A stretch of 64,000 bases of DNA from Rheinheimera faecalis (GTDB taxonomy: Bacteria > Pseudomonadota > Gammaproteobacteria > Enterobacterales > Alteromonadaceae), in assembly GCF_021290965.1 (NCBI RefSeq), contig NZ_JAJOYT010000001.1, positions 248,001 through 312,000 on the forward strand, written 5' to 3'. Numbering within the stretch: position 1 is the first letter of the stretch; every line of letters begins with the position of its first letter. The translations under genes were made by a program, and so were the position numbers. Below are positions 35,635 through 44,265 of the stretch, one piece after another. The notes under the pieces were generated by a model. It did not search any database. It was not told where the DNA came from and saw nothing but the letters and a program-made list of their open reading frames with translations.

Positions 35635-37677
35635 CTAAAAACGATAACCAACGGACAAACGCAGCATACGAGGCTCCAGCGGATGAAAGTGCCTGTCTTC
35701 CACAGCAGTGGCTTCGTTTTGCAAGCGGGATGGATAAAAATACACCATATCTGCTACTTTTCTGTTGGTCAGATTCAAGAGTTCAGCACCAAATTCCCAT
35801 TGTTGCCATTGGTAGGATAAGTCCGCATTCAGGACTGTACTACTTGGCGCTTGCTGCTTGTTGTAGCTGTCGAGTGTTCTGTTGCCAAAATGGCGTAAAC
35901 GTAGATTGGCATGCAGTCCTGTATCGTCATGGTAGTTGATGGCAATACTGGCAACGGCGGGCAGGGCTCCTTCAATAAACAAGCCTTCATCTGCACTGTT
36001 ACTTTTATACCTGCTGCGACTGGTGGCAAGTTCCAGGTCTAAAGTCCAGGCAGGGCTTATCCAGTAGTACCAGGCTAGCTCTGCGCCGGTTCTGCGGGAT
36101 GCTCTGTTCGGTTCTGTGCCTCCGGCATCCCCTATATAAACCAGCTCGGAATCAAGCTGCAAGGCCCAAACCGCGACCGAAATTTGCCATTGCTTCGATT
36201 GGAGATAACGCCAGCCGAGTTCTGCACCTTCAGAGCGAACCCAAAGTGGAACTGAATTAGCTGATTCTCCGGTAACAGGATCTGTGGTGATGGTTGCGCC
36301 TCTTGCATCATTAGAATGCATGCCTTGTCCAACAGAAAAATCCCAGTGTTGAGCTTCGTCGCTCTGGTAACGCAGCCCAAGTTTCACAGAGCTGATGCCT
36401 TGTGATGCGCGTCCACTGTTTTCCTGGCGAAGAAGGCTTTCTACTTTGGCAGACATCCAGTCATAACGTAGTCCAAGCTGAGCTTGCCAGTCGGGGGTTA
36501 ACTGCAGTTGTTGCTGATGAAACACAGACCAGGACTGCTGTTGTACCTGATCCATTCGCACCGCCTGATGTTGTATTCTGTTTTCAGTCAGCGACAAACC
36601 AAGCTGATCAATATCGTCATAACGGCTTTGCAAACCAAATTGATGGCTCCAGTCTAAAGAGCCAAGCTTAAGCTGTAGCTCTTGGCTGATTTCACCGCCA
36701 AACAACTGCCTTTTATCGCTTTGCTCAAACTGGTCACCTTTGAGTGGATCATTGAGAAAGTAACTAAAATTCGACCAGAGCTGCAATTCACTCTGGATCC
36801 AATAGGCACTGGCTTTGAAGTTCTGCTGTTGCCAGTTCCCGGAGATGCTCTGCCTGCTACTATTGCCTCCGGAACTTGGGTCTATCACTCCCAACCTGTC
36901 GATAAGTCCCTGATCGATGGCCCGCTGCGGGATTTGATCGGCTGCATTCCAGCTATTGTCGTACAGCATAAAAGTTAGTTGTTGTGCTGAGTCTTGCTGT
37001 TGTGTGCTGTAACGACTGACCAGATTCACTTTTTTAACCTGTTCATCGACACCTTGCCATGGGCCTGCATAACCTTGCAGCTCGACTGCATTCAGCCAGT
37101 CTGCAGAGTCATAACTTGTGCTGCCACTGACTAAAAGTCTCTGGTATTGATGTTGACCCAAGCTTAATTGAAGCTGTTCTGGACTTTGATTTTTTAATTC
37201 AAAATCAGCAGCTCCTGCATTGGCAAAATCACCATCCTGCGCCTGATAGTTACCTTTACGATAGCGGATATGTTCCACCAACTCGGGGATCAGAAAATTC
37301 AGATCTGAATAGCCCTGACCATGGCCATGGCTTCTCATATTCACTGGCATACCATCGACTGAAGTTGCAAAGTCAGTGCCGTGATCCAGATTAAAACCCC
37401 GTAAAAAATACTGATTGGCTTTACCACTGCCGCTGTGTTGAGTCACAACCATGCCTGGCACAAACTCCAGCATATCACCAGGTCTTAGCAGTGCCCGTTG
37501 TTCAATATCCACGCCATGCACATGGCCTTCTGAGGCATTGATAGTGGATCCATGCTGGTGTTGATTGCCCCGTACTAAAATCAGTTCAGGTTCTGTTGCA
37601 CTGGTCTGCTCTTGTGCTGTGACCAGAGCTGAACAAAGCACTAAGGTGCAGCTTAACATCTGTTGAGATCTGTTCAT
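35635..37677 (-). CDS. TonB-dependent outer-membrane receptor
   Basis: 680 residues from the ATG at 37677, one base overlapping the stop of the preceding gene. Signal peptide ending VTAQ, a plausible TonB box (PELILVRG), plug domain (LLRPGDMLEFVPGMVVTQHSG, NQYFLRGFNLDHGTDF) and a barrel ending with aromatic YRF. The N-terminal part is histidine-rich (NQHQHG, EGHVHG, MRSHGHGQGY), which hints at metal or metal-chelate binding. Last gene of the DUF4331 operon. Ligand unknown. Confidence 0.92.
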   Translation of the reverse strand: MNRSQQMLSCTLVLCSALVTAQEQTSATEPELILVRGNQHQHGSTINASEGHVHGVDIEQRALLRPGDMLEFVPGMVVTQHSGSGKANQYFLRGFNLDHGTDFATSVDGMPVNMRSHGHGQGYSDLNFLIPELVEHIRYRKGNYQAQDGDFANAGAADFELKNQSPEQLQLSLGQHQYQRLLVSGSTSYDSADWLNAVELQGYAGPWQGVDEQVKKVNLVSRYSTQQQDSAQQLTFMLYDNSWNAADQIPQRAIDQGLIDRLGVIDPSSGGNSSRQSISGNWQQQNFKASAYWIQSELQLWSNFSYFLNDPLKGDQFEQSDKRQLFGGEISQELQLKLGSLDWSHQFGLQSRYDDIDQLGLSLTENRIQHQAVRMDQVQQQSWSVFHQQQLQLTPDWQAQLGLRYDWMSAKVESLLRQENSGRASQGISSVKLGLRYQSDEAQHWDFSVGQGMHSNDARGATITTDPVTGESANSVPLWVRSEGAELGWRYLQSKQWQISVAVWALQLDSELVYIGDAGGTEPNRASRRTGAELAWYYWISPAWTLDLELATSRSRYKSNSADEGLFIEGALPAVASIAINYHDDTGLHANLRLRHFGNRTLDSYNKQQAPSSTVLNADLSYQWQQWEFGAELLNLTNRKVADMVYFYPSRLQNEATAVEDRHFHPLEPRMLRLSVGYRF

Positions 37678-38159
37678 CAGGGAGCCATTTGGGTCAGATT
37701 CAGGGCAGGGCTTCGTTGCGAGACAACCCATTGTTTGTCTTGCCAGCTCACCAGCAGTTTATGATCGTGCAGCTCGCTAAACAGCTGATAATGTAACGAA
37801 CTTTGTTGCGCATCACAGGTGCTGAATAAGGGCAAACTTAAATAATAGGTTTGATTTTTCTCAACAGCTGTCCATGCATTGGCCTCTGTTTCCAACACAC
37901 AGCTGTTATTCTGCTTGCTCTTTACATGCAGGTGTTGCTGCAAATAGCTGATGATCTGTGTTTTGTTTTTTTGGATATCACTCCAGCGAACATCCTGATC
38001 CGCAGGCCAGTTCAATGCCTGTTGTAAGTCGACAATACTCAGTTCCAGTGTGGCGGATAACCCTGCCTCTGTATTTTGTAGTTGCATAAAGGCGGTGCTT
38101 AAACTGTGTGCTGAGACAGAGCAACTTAGACATAAGCTTATGACTGCAAAACATTTCAT
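37677..38159 (-). CDS. Exported protein resembling the HupE/UreJ periplasmic N-terminal domain
   Basis: 160 residues with a signal ending SVSAHS. The mature start (AHSLSTAFMQL...GLSATLELSIVDLQQALNW, then a DxDxxW-like PADQDVRWSDI stretch) resembles the periplasmic domain that precedes the membrane part of HupE/UreJ-type proteins, but no membrane part follows. This is a tentative family call. ATGA overlap with the TPR gene and one-base overlap with the receptor gene show tight coupling. Confidence 0.55.
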   Translation of the reverse strand: MKCFAVISLCLSCSVSAHSLSTAFMQLQNTEAGLSATLELSIVDLQQALNWPADQDVRWSDIQKNKTQIISYLQQHLHVKSKQNNSCVLETEANAWTAVEKNQTYYLSLPLFSTCDAQQSSLHYQLFSELHDHKLLVSWQDKQWVVSQRSPALNLTQMAP

Positions 38160-39277
38160 GGTTGTTCTCCTGTTTGGACTGAGCGGGCGTTGTCTTGCTG
38201 CGACTGCGCAAGTGCCAGAGTGAATAACAGCTGATCATCCGGCTCTTGTGCTTGCTGGACATTGAGTCTGGCGTAGTACAAGGCTTTTTTTGGATCAGGG
38301 GCGAGTCGCAGATAATAATGAGCCAGGTCAGCGCTGTGCAGTGTGTCCTGACGCTGTTCCCGCAGTGAAACCCTTTGCTGCATCAGGAGTTGATACTCTT
38401 GCCCTTCGGCCAGTTGTTGTTCTGCTAAAGCCAGACGCAGCAGAAGAGCGTCTTCGAGCTGTTGGTGTTGCTGCAAATACTGTAATTTCTGATACACCAA
38501 AGCGGCATCCTGCTTCAGCGTCAAATCGGCCCATTTCACCCAGAGTGGCAAAGGTGCAAGCTCAGATTGTGCTGCGAATAGCAGCTGCTCTAACCAGGCT
38601 CTGGCTTGTTTGGGTTGGTGTAAGGCTTCCGCTTGCTCAGCCAGCACGGCTATCAGCCACTGTTGTTGCGCCAGTGGGATACTTTGCTGTTGCCTTGCCA
38701 ACAGTTGCAAAGCCTTGTAACTGTCCTGAGTTTTGCCTTGACGTCCTGCAACTTCCAGACTGCACAAGGACAATAAAAACAGCTCTTGTTGCCCCAGCAA
38801 CTTTTTGCATTCAGCCAGCGCTGCTGCAGTATTATTTTGTACCAGATAAATCCGGTTTTTCATTAACAAAGCATTGATATCGTCAGGCTGCAGTTGCTGG
38901 GCTTTTGCCAGATAATTCAGCGCATCCATAAACTGATGTTGCTGCTGTGAAGTATCTGCCAAAGCCAGCCAATAGGCGGCAGAGGAGGGATTGTGAGCCT
39001 TTTTTAATAGCTGCTGTGCTTTATCAAAATAGCGGCTCCAGCCCGGTTGACGAGCCAGTTGCAGGTAGGCCTGTGCCAGTGTCACCTGATCTGCAGCTGA
39101 CTGAGATTGTGAAGCCTGATATTCCAGTCCTGTCACCCAAGTGGGCAACACAACGCGGTTTTTGCTCTTCAACATCAATCCGGCTTCAGGAGATGCCGCG
39201 AAAGTTATAGCGGGTAAGGCTGCTGTACCTGCCATTAAAAGAGAGACCAGGGTAATGCATGCTGCTTTTTGTAACAT
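38156..39277 (-). CDS. Exported TPR-repeat protein
   Basis: 373 residues from the ATG at 39277, six bases after GGAG (an ATG at 39289 is possible). Signal peptide ending ITFAAS, then Ala/Leu/Gln-rich helical repeats; clear TPR units at about 90-200 (AAYWLALADTSQQQHQFMD, ALNYLAKAQQLQPDD). Probably a periplasmic scaffold for the surface proteins of the same operon. Confidence 0.82.
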   Translation of the reverse strand: MLQKAACITLVSLLMAGTAALPAITFAASPEAGLMLKSKNRVVLPTWVTGLEYQASQSQSAADQVTLAQAYLQLARQPGWSRYFDKAQQLLKKAHNPSSAAYWLALADTSQQQHQFMDALNYLAKAQQLQPDDINALLMKNRIYLVQNNTAAALAECKKLLGQQELFLLSLCSLEVAGRQGKTQDSYKALQLLARQQQSIPLAQQQWLIAVLAEQAEALHQPKQARAWLEQLLFAAQSELAPLPLWVKWADLTLKQDAALVYQKLQYLQQHQQLEDALLLRLALAEQQLAEGQEYQLLMQQRVSLREQRQDTLHSADLAHYYLRLAPDPKKALYYARLNVQQAQEPDDQLLFTLALAQSQQDNARSVQTGEQP

Positions 39278-39291
39278 CATTTGCTCCATAA

Positions 39292-39314
39292 AAGCCCCGG
39301 TCAGACCGGGGCTT
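39292..39314 (-). terminator. Hairpin between the Ig-like lipoprotein and TPR genes
   Basis: AAGCCCCGG-TCAGA-CCGGGGCTT, very GC-rich, followed on the minus strand by only a few T before the TPR start. Possibly a partial terminator that lowers expression of the distal genes, or a message stabiliser. Confidence 0.5.
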
Positions 39315-39332
39315 GCTTACTTCAGTCCCTTG

Positions 39333-39800
39333 TTACTGAAACACTTCAGCGTAATCCGCTGTATCTTCAGTGTCCTGAGTAAAATCCCGCCCATTGGTCG
39401 ATAAGGCCATATCAGTTTCCTGTTGAGCAAAAGCGGCTTTGCTGTATTGCAGGAAGGAGACTATGGCCCTGTTGACGTCTACGCGGATTGTCGCGCTTGC
39501 GGTGAACTCTCCATCTGTAACCCGGGCGACAAAACTGTCGCTGCCTGTATATTCAGCCTTGGGTTGGTAAACAAAATCACCATTGCTGTTCAGTGTCAGG
39601 CTGCCATTGGCTGGTTGAGAGTCGATGCTGTAGCTCAGCATATCTCCGTCTGGATCTGTGGCCATCAGTTTATCCATCACTTGCGTCTCTGTTTCTGTCA
39701 CAAAACTGGCTTCGGCAAATACAGGTGCCGAATTTTTTTTGTCGTCAGACCCACAGGCGGATAACAACACTAGAGGGAAAAGCCATATTAATTTACGCAT
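39333..39800 (-). CDS. Ig-like/cadherin-type domain lipoprotein
   Basis: 155 residues. Signal with LLSAC lipobox (Cys about 16), then one bacterial cadherin-like unit (about 25-110) with the calcium-binding style ATDPDGDMLSYSI and NGDFVYQPKAEYTGSDSFVARVTDG motif common in large adhesins. The C-terminal 45 residues are acidic and unassigned. Single-unit length is unusual for this normally repeated domain. Second gene of the DUF4331 operon. Confidence 0.82.
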   Translation of the reverse strand: MRKLIWLFPLVLLSACGSDDKKNSAPVFAEASFVTETETQVMDKLMATDPDGDMLSYSIDSQPANGSLTLNSNGDFVYQPKAEYTGSDSFVARVTDGEFTASATIRVDVNRAIVSFLQYSKAAFAQQETDMALSTNGRDFTQDTEDTADYAEVFQ

Positions 39801-39814
39801 TATCCAGCTCCTTC

Positions 39815-41410
39815 TTAGTTAGGTGAACCGGCCAGCGGTGCACGTAAATAGGGAAAACTGCTGTCTATCATGCTGGCATCCAGCGGAGCACCATCTGTAA
39901 AAGGCACATTACCTACGGCGGCATCTGCAGGTTCACAGAGGCCCAGATTAGTCGGTGTGCCATTGACCGGAATGTCATGACACAAAGCGCCCATCATGAC
40001 CCGTAGCGCAATATCAACTACATCATCACCAGGGCGACGACCATTAGGGAAGCCAGCTAAATCGTTGCCTGCAACACCAAAAGCGGATTGACTGGCTGCT
40101 GGTGTAGCCGCTATGGCCGTATTTAACCGCAGCATTTCAGATGGCGTGACTGTACTTAACTGATTCACACCAGGCACACCTGTTAAAAATGCCGTCACCA
40201 AGTCGTTGCGTGGGAAGTTAGTTGGTGCTAAGTCCTCGATGCTGGTCCCCAACGTTGCGTTGACGGCGTCTTTAAACAGCACATTCAGCAGAGCGGGTAA
40301 GCTCGGATGGGTCACATAATCGGCAAACTGACCATCGTCTTTCGGGTGACTGGCTGAAAACTTATCTTTATCCGCCACACCTATGACCAGCTCATTCACC
40401 AGCGGGTTACTTAAACGCGAAACCTGTACTAAAGCGCCGCCATTGACTTCTGTGTTATCAAAAGCCGGATTGGGGTTTAAGATCCTCGCTTGTGGCAGAC
40501 TAGCTGTGGTCCAGGCACCAATTACACCGTTACCGCTTCCTGTGATACAAGAGGTTGGTAGTTCCAATGCTAGTGTGGTGACATTTTTACCACGTAAATC
40601 ATCATTGGCAGTGTTTTGCGTAATGCCACCAGGAAAGCCAGCCGCATCACCTGCACCAGGAGCACTGTCGCCTTCAACCGGAACATAATTGACTAAATCG
40701 AAAGTTTCACCCAGGTTCACAACAAAAGGATCTTTGCGCTGACCGACAAAAACACGGGCTTTGGCGTCACAGCCAGGCAAGCTGGTTTCGTACATATATT
40801 GGTTCGCATAACTTTGGTAAGCAGCGCTGTTGCCAAAGGTTTTTTCGCCAATGTAATCGTAAGGTTTGGTAAAACTACCGTCAGCAGAGCCTGAACTTAA
40901 GGCGGTTTTAGTGCCGCTTTGCTGCGGTCCTGTCACCAGACTTAATTGGTAGGTTTCAACGAAGTTTAATGCTGCTGAGTTACCTGCACTGATAGCACCG
41001 ACGTTCTTCAACGGGACAGCCACCATTTTTTGGTTGTCGGCCGGACCTATAGGAAGTTTTACGCCCATGTTGTCATTGGCTAGTTGCTGGCTAAAGCGGA
41101 ATTGGAAGGTCAGATCTTCGACCGCATCCCCAGTGTTATCGATGTGGATGCTATATACAGCCGCAGGGTCGAGCGCAAAGTAATTTGGCCCACCTTGTGG
41201 GTCTTGTAGCGGAATATAGTTTGCCAGCACAGTGACATAACCGGTGCGGCCTGCTTCGTAGCTGTTAAACAAATAAAAGTCGGTCGAATCGAGTGTCGGC
41301 AGGCGGGTAATATTTGGAGCCTCTCTGTGACTGGATGCCTGAGCCATACCTGATAAGGCTATAGCGACGGCGAGACTGATGGTACTTATGGTTTTTTGTA
41401 GTTTCATCAT
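39815..41410 (-). CDS. DUF4331 exported protein
   Basis: 531 residues from the ATG at 41410 (GAGGAAC upstream). Signal peptide ending MAQAS followed at once by SHREAPNITRLPTLDSTDFYLFNSYE, the hallmark start of DUF4331 proteins. The domain covers most of the chain. Biochemical role unknown. First gene of a five-gene operon and directly downstream of a sigma-dependent-looking promoter shared with the sigma gene. Confidence 0.92.
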   Translation of the reverse strand: MMKLQKTISTISLAVAIALSGMAQASSHREAPNITRLPTLDSTDFYLFNSYEAGRTGYVTVLANYIPLQDPQGGPNYFALDPAAVYSIHIDNTGDAVEDLTFQFRFSQQLANDNMGVKLPIGPADNQKMVAVPLKNVGAISAGNSAALNFVETYQLSLVTGPQQSGTKTALSSGSADGSFTKPYDYIGEKTFGNSAAYQSYANQYMYETSLPGCDAKARVFVGQRKDPFVVNLGETFDLVNYVPVEGDSAPGAGDAAGFPGGITQNTANDDLRGKNVTTLALELPTSCITGSGNGVIGAWTTASLPQARILNPNPAFDNTEVNGGALVQVSRLSNPLVNELVIGVADKDKFSASHPKDDGQFADYVTHPSLPALLNVLFKDAVNATLGTSIEDLAPTNFPRNDLVTAFLTGVPGVNQLSTVTPSEMLRLNTAIAATPAASQSAFGVAGNDLAGFPNGRRPGDDVVDIALRVMMGALCHDIPVNGTPTNLGLCEPADAAVGNVPFTDGAPLDASMIDSSFPYLRAPLAGSPN

Positions 41411-41442
41411 GGTGTTCCTCTGTTGATGTTGCAGAGGGAGTA

Positions 41443-41468
41443 ACGACAACTTGTTTTTTTTGGATGCA
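41443..41468 (-). promoter_or_regulatory. Predicted ECF-sigma promoter of the DUF4331 operon
   Basis: On the minus strand TGCATCCAAA-N13-CGT, with CGTTAC as -10 part, 33 bases before the DUF4331 start. The same bipartite motif with the same spacing precedes the sigma gene at 42858-42883. The CATCC -35 element recalls SigK-type promoters. Confidence 0.7.
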
Positions 41469-41541
41469 GCAAAAAGAAAATAAATAAATTATTTATTTCA
41501 GGCCGTTTTTAGCTGCTGGGAAAAACAGGACAAAGAGACAT

Positions 41542-41570
41542 AAAAAAACGGAACCTGATGGCTCCGTTTT
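41542..41570 (-). terminator. Terminator after the anti-sigma gene
   Basis: AAAACGGA...TCCGTTTT stem with an inner CC/GG pair, followed by T-rich sequence on the minus strand. It separates sigma/anti-sigma from the DUF4331 operon. Confidence 0.8.
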
Positions 41571-41598
41571 GATTCAATAACACAATTCATCACTCAAG

Positions 41599-42279
41599 TC
41601 AGAGTGTCATTAACTCGCTGGTATGCAGCACAGCTCCGGTCGGCTGTCCTGTAGGTGAGCCTCCTTTAGGTTCTAAACTAACTGCTAGTACAGCTACCAC
41701 TAAACCTGCAGCAGCTTTTGGCCATGGATAACTGACTTTGCCATTTTGTGGCAATAACCCCAGTGAAATAGGGGGCTGACCTGAGGTCGGTAGCATCCAG
41801 AGTTCATAATCATGCGCCGGATCGGCAGGCACAGCAGCAGTGGCTTGCAGTACCACTGTGTCGCTTTGTTTTGAAACTAACCATAAGGCTTTCGCCTCTT
41901 TGGTTTGGATCACGGCCAGCTCCACTGGTGCTGTAGCCGGAGGGGGCAGCAATAACACCAAAGCGAGGCAAGCTGCAGCGGCGATAGCCACCCAGTTCGC
42001 CGGATGCAACCAACTGCTTTTGGGTTTGAGCTGCACTACCTCTGCGCTTTGCCAGCCAAGGCGTTGTTGCAATTTTTGCCATAGATTTTCATCAGGTTCT
42101 ACCGCAGGCAACGACTCTGCCAGTGGATTCAGGTGTTGTTCCCAGCGCCATACTGACTCACGTGCCTGCTGTTGTTGCATCAATAGCCGCTGAAATCTTT
42201 GTCTGGCTTTTCCCCTCATGGCCCCTAACACATAGTTCACACTTAAGGCGTCCAGCCGTTCTTGCTGTAAATAATTCAT
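41599..42279 (-). CDS. Anti-sigma factor (RskA/ChrR-like zinc-less type)
   Basis: 226 residues. Cytoplasmic N-terminal sigma-binding part (about 1-90, LSVNYVLGAMRGKARQRF), one membrane helix (about 93-112) and a periplasmic RskA domain (YELWMLPTSGQPPISLGLL, then AVSLEPKGGSPTGQPTGAVL). It would hold the ECF sigma factor at the membrane. Overlaps the sigma gene by four bases. Confidence 0.88.
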   Translation of the reverse strand: MNYLQQERLDALSVNYVLGAMRGKARQRFQRLLMQQQQARESVWRWEQHLNPLAESLPAVEPDENLWQKLQQRLGWQSAEVVQLKPKSSWLHPANWVAIAAAACLALVLLLPPPATAPVELAVIQTKEAKALWLVSKQSDTVVLQATAAVPADPAHDYELWMLPTSGQPPISLGLLPQNGKVSYPWPKAAAGLVVAVLAVSLEPKGGSPTGQPTGAVLHTSELMTL

Positions 42280-42815
42280 GCTTCAAGACACCTCTTTAAG
42301 CGGGCTAAGCCCCGGCGTATCCAGCTTTTGACCGAACCTAAAGGCGCGCCGGTATGGCTGGTGATTTCGTGATGTGTCAGGCCGTTTACAAAAGCCAGAT
42401 AAATAGACTGACGGTGCTCAGCCTCCAATGCAGACATACAGTCATCCAGCTTGACCTTTTCCCTGGCCAGGCTGACAGACTCCCCCTCGTTATCGTCCGG
42501 GCTCCAGTCCGGATCCAGCTCTATATGTTCGGCTTTAAACTGTCGGGTTTTGATCAGATCCAAAGCCCGGTAACGGGTGATACTGATCATCCAGGTCATC
42601 ACAGTGCCTTTGTCGGTATGATAATCTGCCGCATTGTGCCAGATGCGGACAAAGGCATCCTGCAATACATCTTCTGCCCAGTCCCGGCGTCTGAGCAATT
42701 GCAGGCTTACGGCAAAAAGTTTTCCTGATGTTGCTTTATAAAGTTGTGCAAAGGCGTTTTTATCGCCCTGAGCAGTGGCCTGTAGCCATTGGATCAACTG
42801 TTCCTGTGGTCCCAT
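42276..42815 (-). CDS. ECF sigma factor (SigK-like)
   Basis: 179 residues. Region 2 (about 18-85) with DVLQDAFVRIWHNA and the GTVMTWMISITRYRALDLIK segment; region 4 (about 120-175) with LAFVNGLTHHEITSHTGAPLGSVKSWIRRGLARLKRCL. Followed by an RskA-type anti-sigma gene (ATGA overlap). The predicted promoter at 42858-42883 matches that of the DUF4331 operon, so it is probably autoregulated. Confidence 0.92.
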   Translation of the reverse strand: MGPQEQLIQWLQATAQGDKNAFAQLYKATSGKLFAVSLQLLRRRDWAEDVLQDAFVRIWHNAADYHTDKGTVMTWMISITRYRALDLIKTRQFKAEHIELDPDWSPDDNEGESVSLAREKVKLDDCMSALEAEHRQSIYLAFVNGLTHHEITSHTGAPLGSVKSWIRRGLARLKRCLEA

Positions 42816-42857
42816 TTGTTATTTTTCCACTCCGTTACTTTGACGTCTATATCAGCT

Positions 42858-42883
42858 ACGAAGGGCACAGAGCTTTGGATGCA
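42858..42883 (-). promoter_or_regulatory. Predicted ECF-sigma autoregulatory promoter
   Basis: TGCATCCAAA-N13-CGT on the minus strand (CGTAGC as -10 part), 43 bases before the sigma start codon. Identical ten-base -35 block and spacing to the motif at 41443-41468. Confidence 0.7.
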
Positions 42884-42945
42884 CTCTGGTGAAACTTTTT
42901 TGTTGCCGCTAAGATAGCCGCCAACCGAAATAACAAGGCGCTTGT

Positions 42946-44265
42946 ATGGCTTCCTGGATAACAGCTTTATTAGATTCTGCGGTGGGCCGCTGGTGTGGAG
43001 TGCCACAGGCCACTGCTTTACAGCGTGCTTCAGGCGAAATGCAATGTTTTAGCGGCTCTGTGCTGCTGTGTGGAAAAACGTCGGAACACAGTGTGTTGTT
43101 ACGTCAGCATCTGAGCGCTTTGCCGGATATTCGTTTTGAAGAGAGTTCAGATCAGCCACTACAGGCCATTATTTTTGATGGCACAGAGCTGCAAAGTACC
43201 ACACAACTGGATTTACTCTGGCAGCAACTGCACGCTGTGTTGCCTCGTTTAGCGAAGAATGGTCGTTTGATAGTGCTTGCGCGTGCTGTGTTGCATGCCA
43301 CAGATGCCGACGCGGCCGCAGCTGCCGGGGCTTTATCAGGCTTTACCCGCTCCATTGCTAAAGAACTTGGCCGTTTTGGCAGCACGGCAAACTTATTAGC
43401 ATTAGATCAGGGTGTGCAGCAGAGCCTGTTGCCTGTGGCCGAATTTTTCCTGTCCAAAGCTTCGGCTTATGTCACTGGGCAAGTCGTGGCCGTGCGTGCA
43501 GTGGACGTCACACAATTAAGTCCATGGCAACAACCACTTCAGGGTAAAACCGCCTTGGTGACAGGAGCAGCTCGTGGCATAGGTGCTGCTATTGCTAAAA
43601 CGCTGACAGAGCAGGGCGCTAAAGTCATCGGGCTGGATATTCCACAATCCGAACAAGCACTTGTTGCCTTGATGCAGCAGTTACAGGGCCAACCTCTGTT
43701 GCTGGATATCAGTCAGGCGAACAGTGCTGACGTAGTCAGTGACTGGCTCAGCCAGCAAGGAATAGCGCTGGATATTTTGGTACATAATGCGGGTATCACC
43801 CGGGATAAGTTGCTCCATCGTATGACGGAAGTACAGTGGACTCAAACGCTGGACATCAATCTGCGTGCTGTGCAGCGGATCAATACCTTGTTGCTGCAGC
43901 GCCAGCAAATACAGCCGGATGGACGGGTGGTGCTGTTATCCTCGATGAATGGTTTAGCAGGACAAAAAGGTCAGACCAACTATGCCAGTTCAAAAGCCGC
44001 TTTGGTGGGCTATTGCCAGTTTATGGCAACACAAGATCAGCGGGGTATTACTTTTAACGCCATAGCCCCGGGTTTTATTGAAACTCAAATGACTGCGGCC
44101 ATGCCTGCTGTGCCGCGTGAAGTAGGGCGCAGACTGAACTCATTGCATCAAGCGGGTTTACCTGAAGATGTGGCTTTGGCTGTGGCCTTTTTTGCACGGC
44201 CTGATGCAGCAGGTTTAAATGGCTCTGTGCTTAGAGTCTGTGGTCAGTGTGTGATTGGTGCCTGA
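42946..44265 (+). CDS. Long FabG-like short-chain dehydrogenase (3-oxoacyl-ACP reductase type)
   Basis: 439 residues, much longer than a typical 250-residue FabG. Residues 1-190 form a degenerate Rossmann-like domain; 195-439 are a complete SDR: cofactor motif TGAARGIG, NAG motif (VHNAGITRDKL), catalytic Ser (VLLSSMNGLAG) and YASSK. This two-domain form matches the high-molecular-weight FabG group. It would reduce 3-oxoacyl thioesters with NAD(P)H. The last 51 bases overlap the EAL gene on the other strand. Confidence 0.88.
   Translation: MASWITALLDSAVGRWCGVPQATALQRASGEMQCFSGSVLLCGKTSEHSVLLRQHLSALPDIRFEESSDQPLQAIIFDGTELQSTTQLDLLWQQLHAVLPRLAKNGRLIVLARAVLHATDADAAAAAGALSGFTRSIAKELGRFGSTANLLALDQGVQQSLLPVAEFFLSKASAYVTGQVVAVRAVDVTQLSPWQQPLQGKTALVTGAARGIGAAIAKTLTEQGAKVIGLDIPQSEQALVALMQQLQGQPLLLDISQANSADVVSDWLSQQGIALDILVHNAGITRDKLLHRMTEVQWTQTLDINLRAVQRINTLLLQRQQIQPDGRVVLLSSMNGLAGQKGQTNYASSKAALVGYCQFMATQDQRGITFNAIAPGFIETQMTAAMPAVPREVGRRLNSLHQAGLPEDVALAVAFFARPDAAGLNGSVLRVCGQCVIGA

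Noticed and set aside
35419..35820. 133-codon plus-strand frame overlapping HiPIP and the TonB receptor end
   Set aside because: Out of frame with the clear HiPIP gene, crosses its terminator, and lacks a ribosome site or family features.
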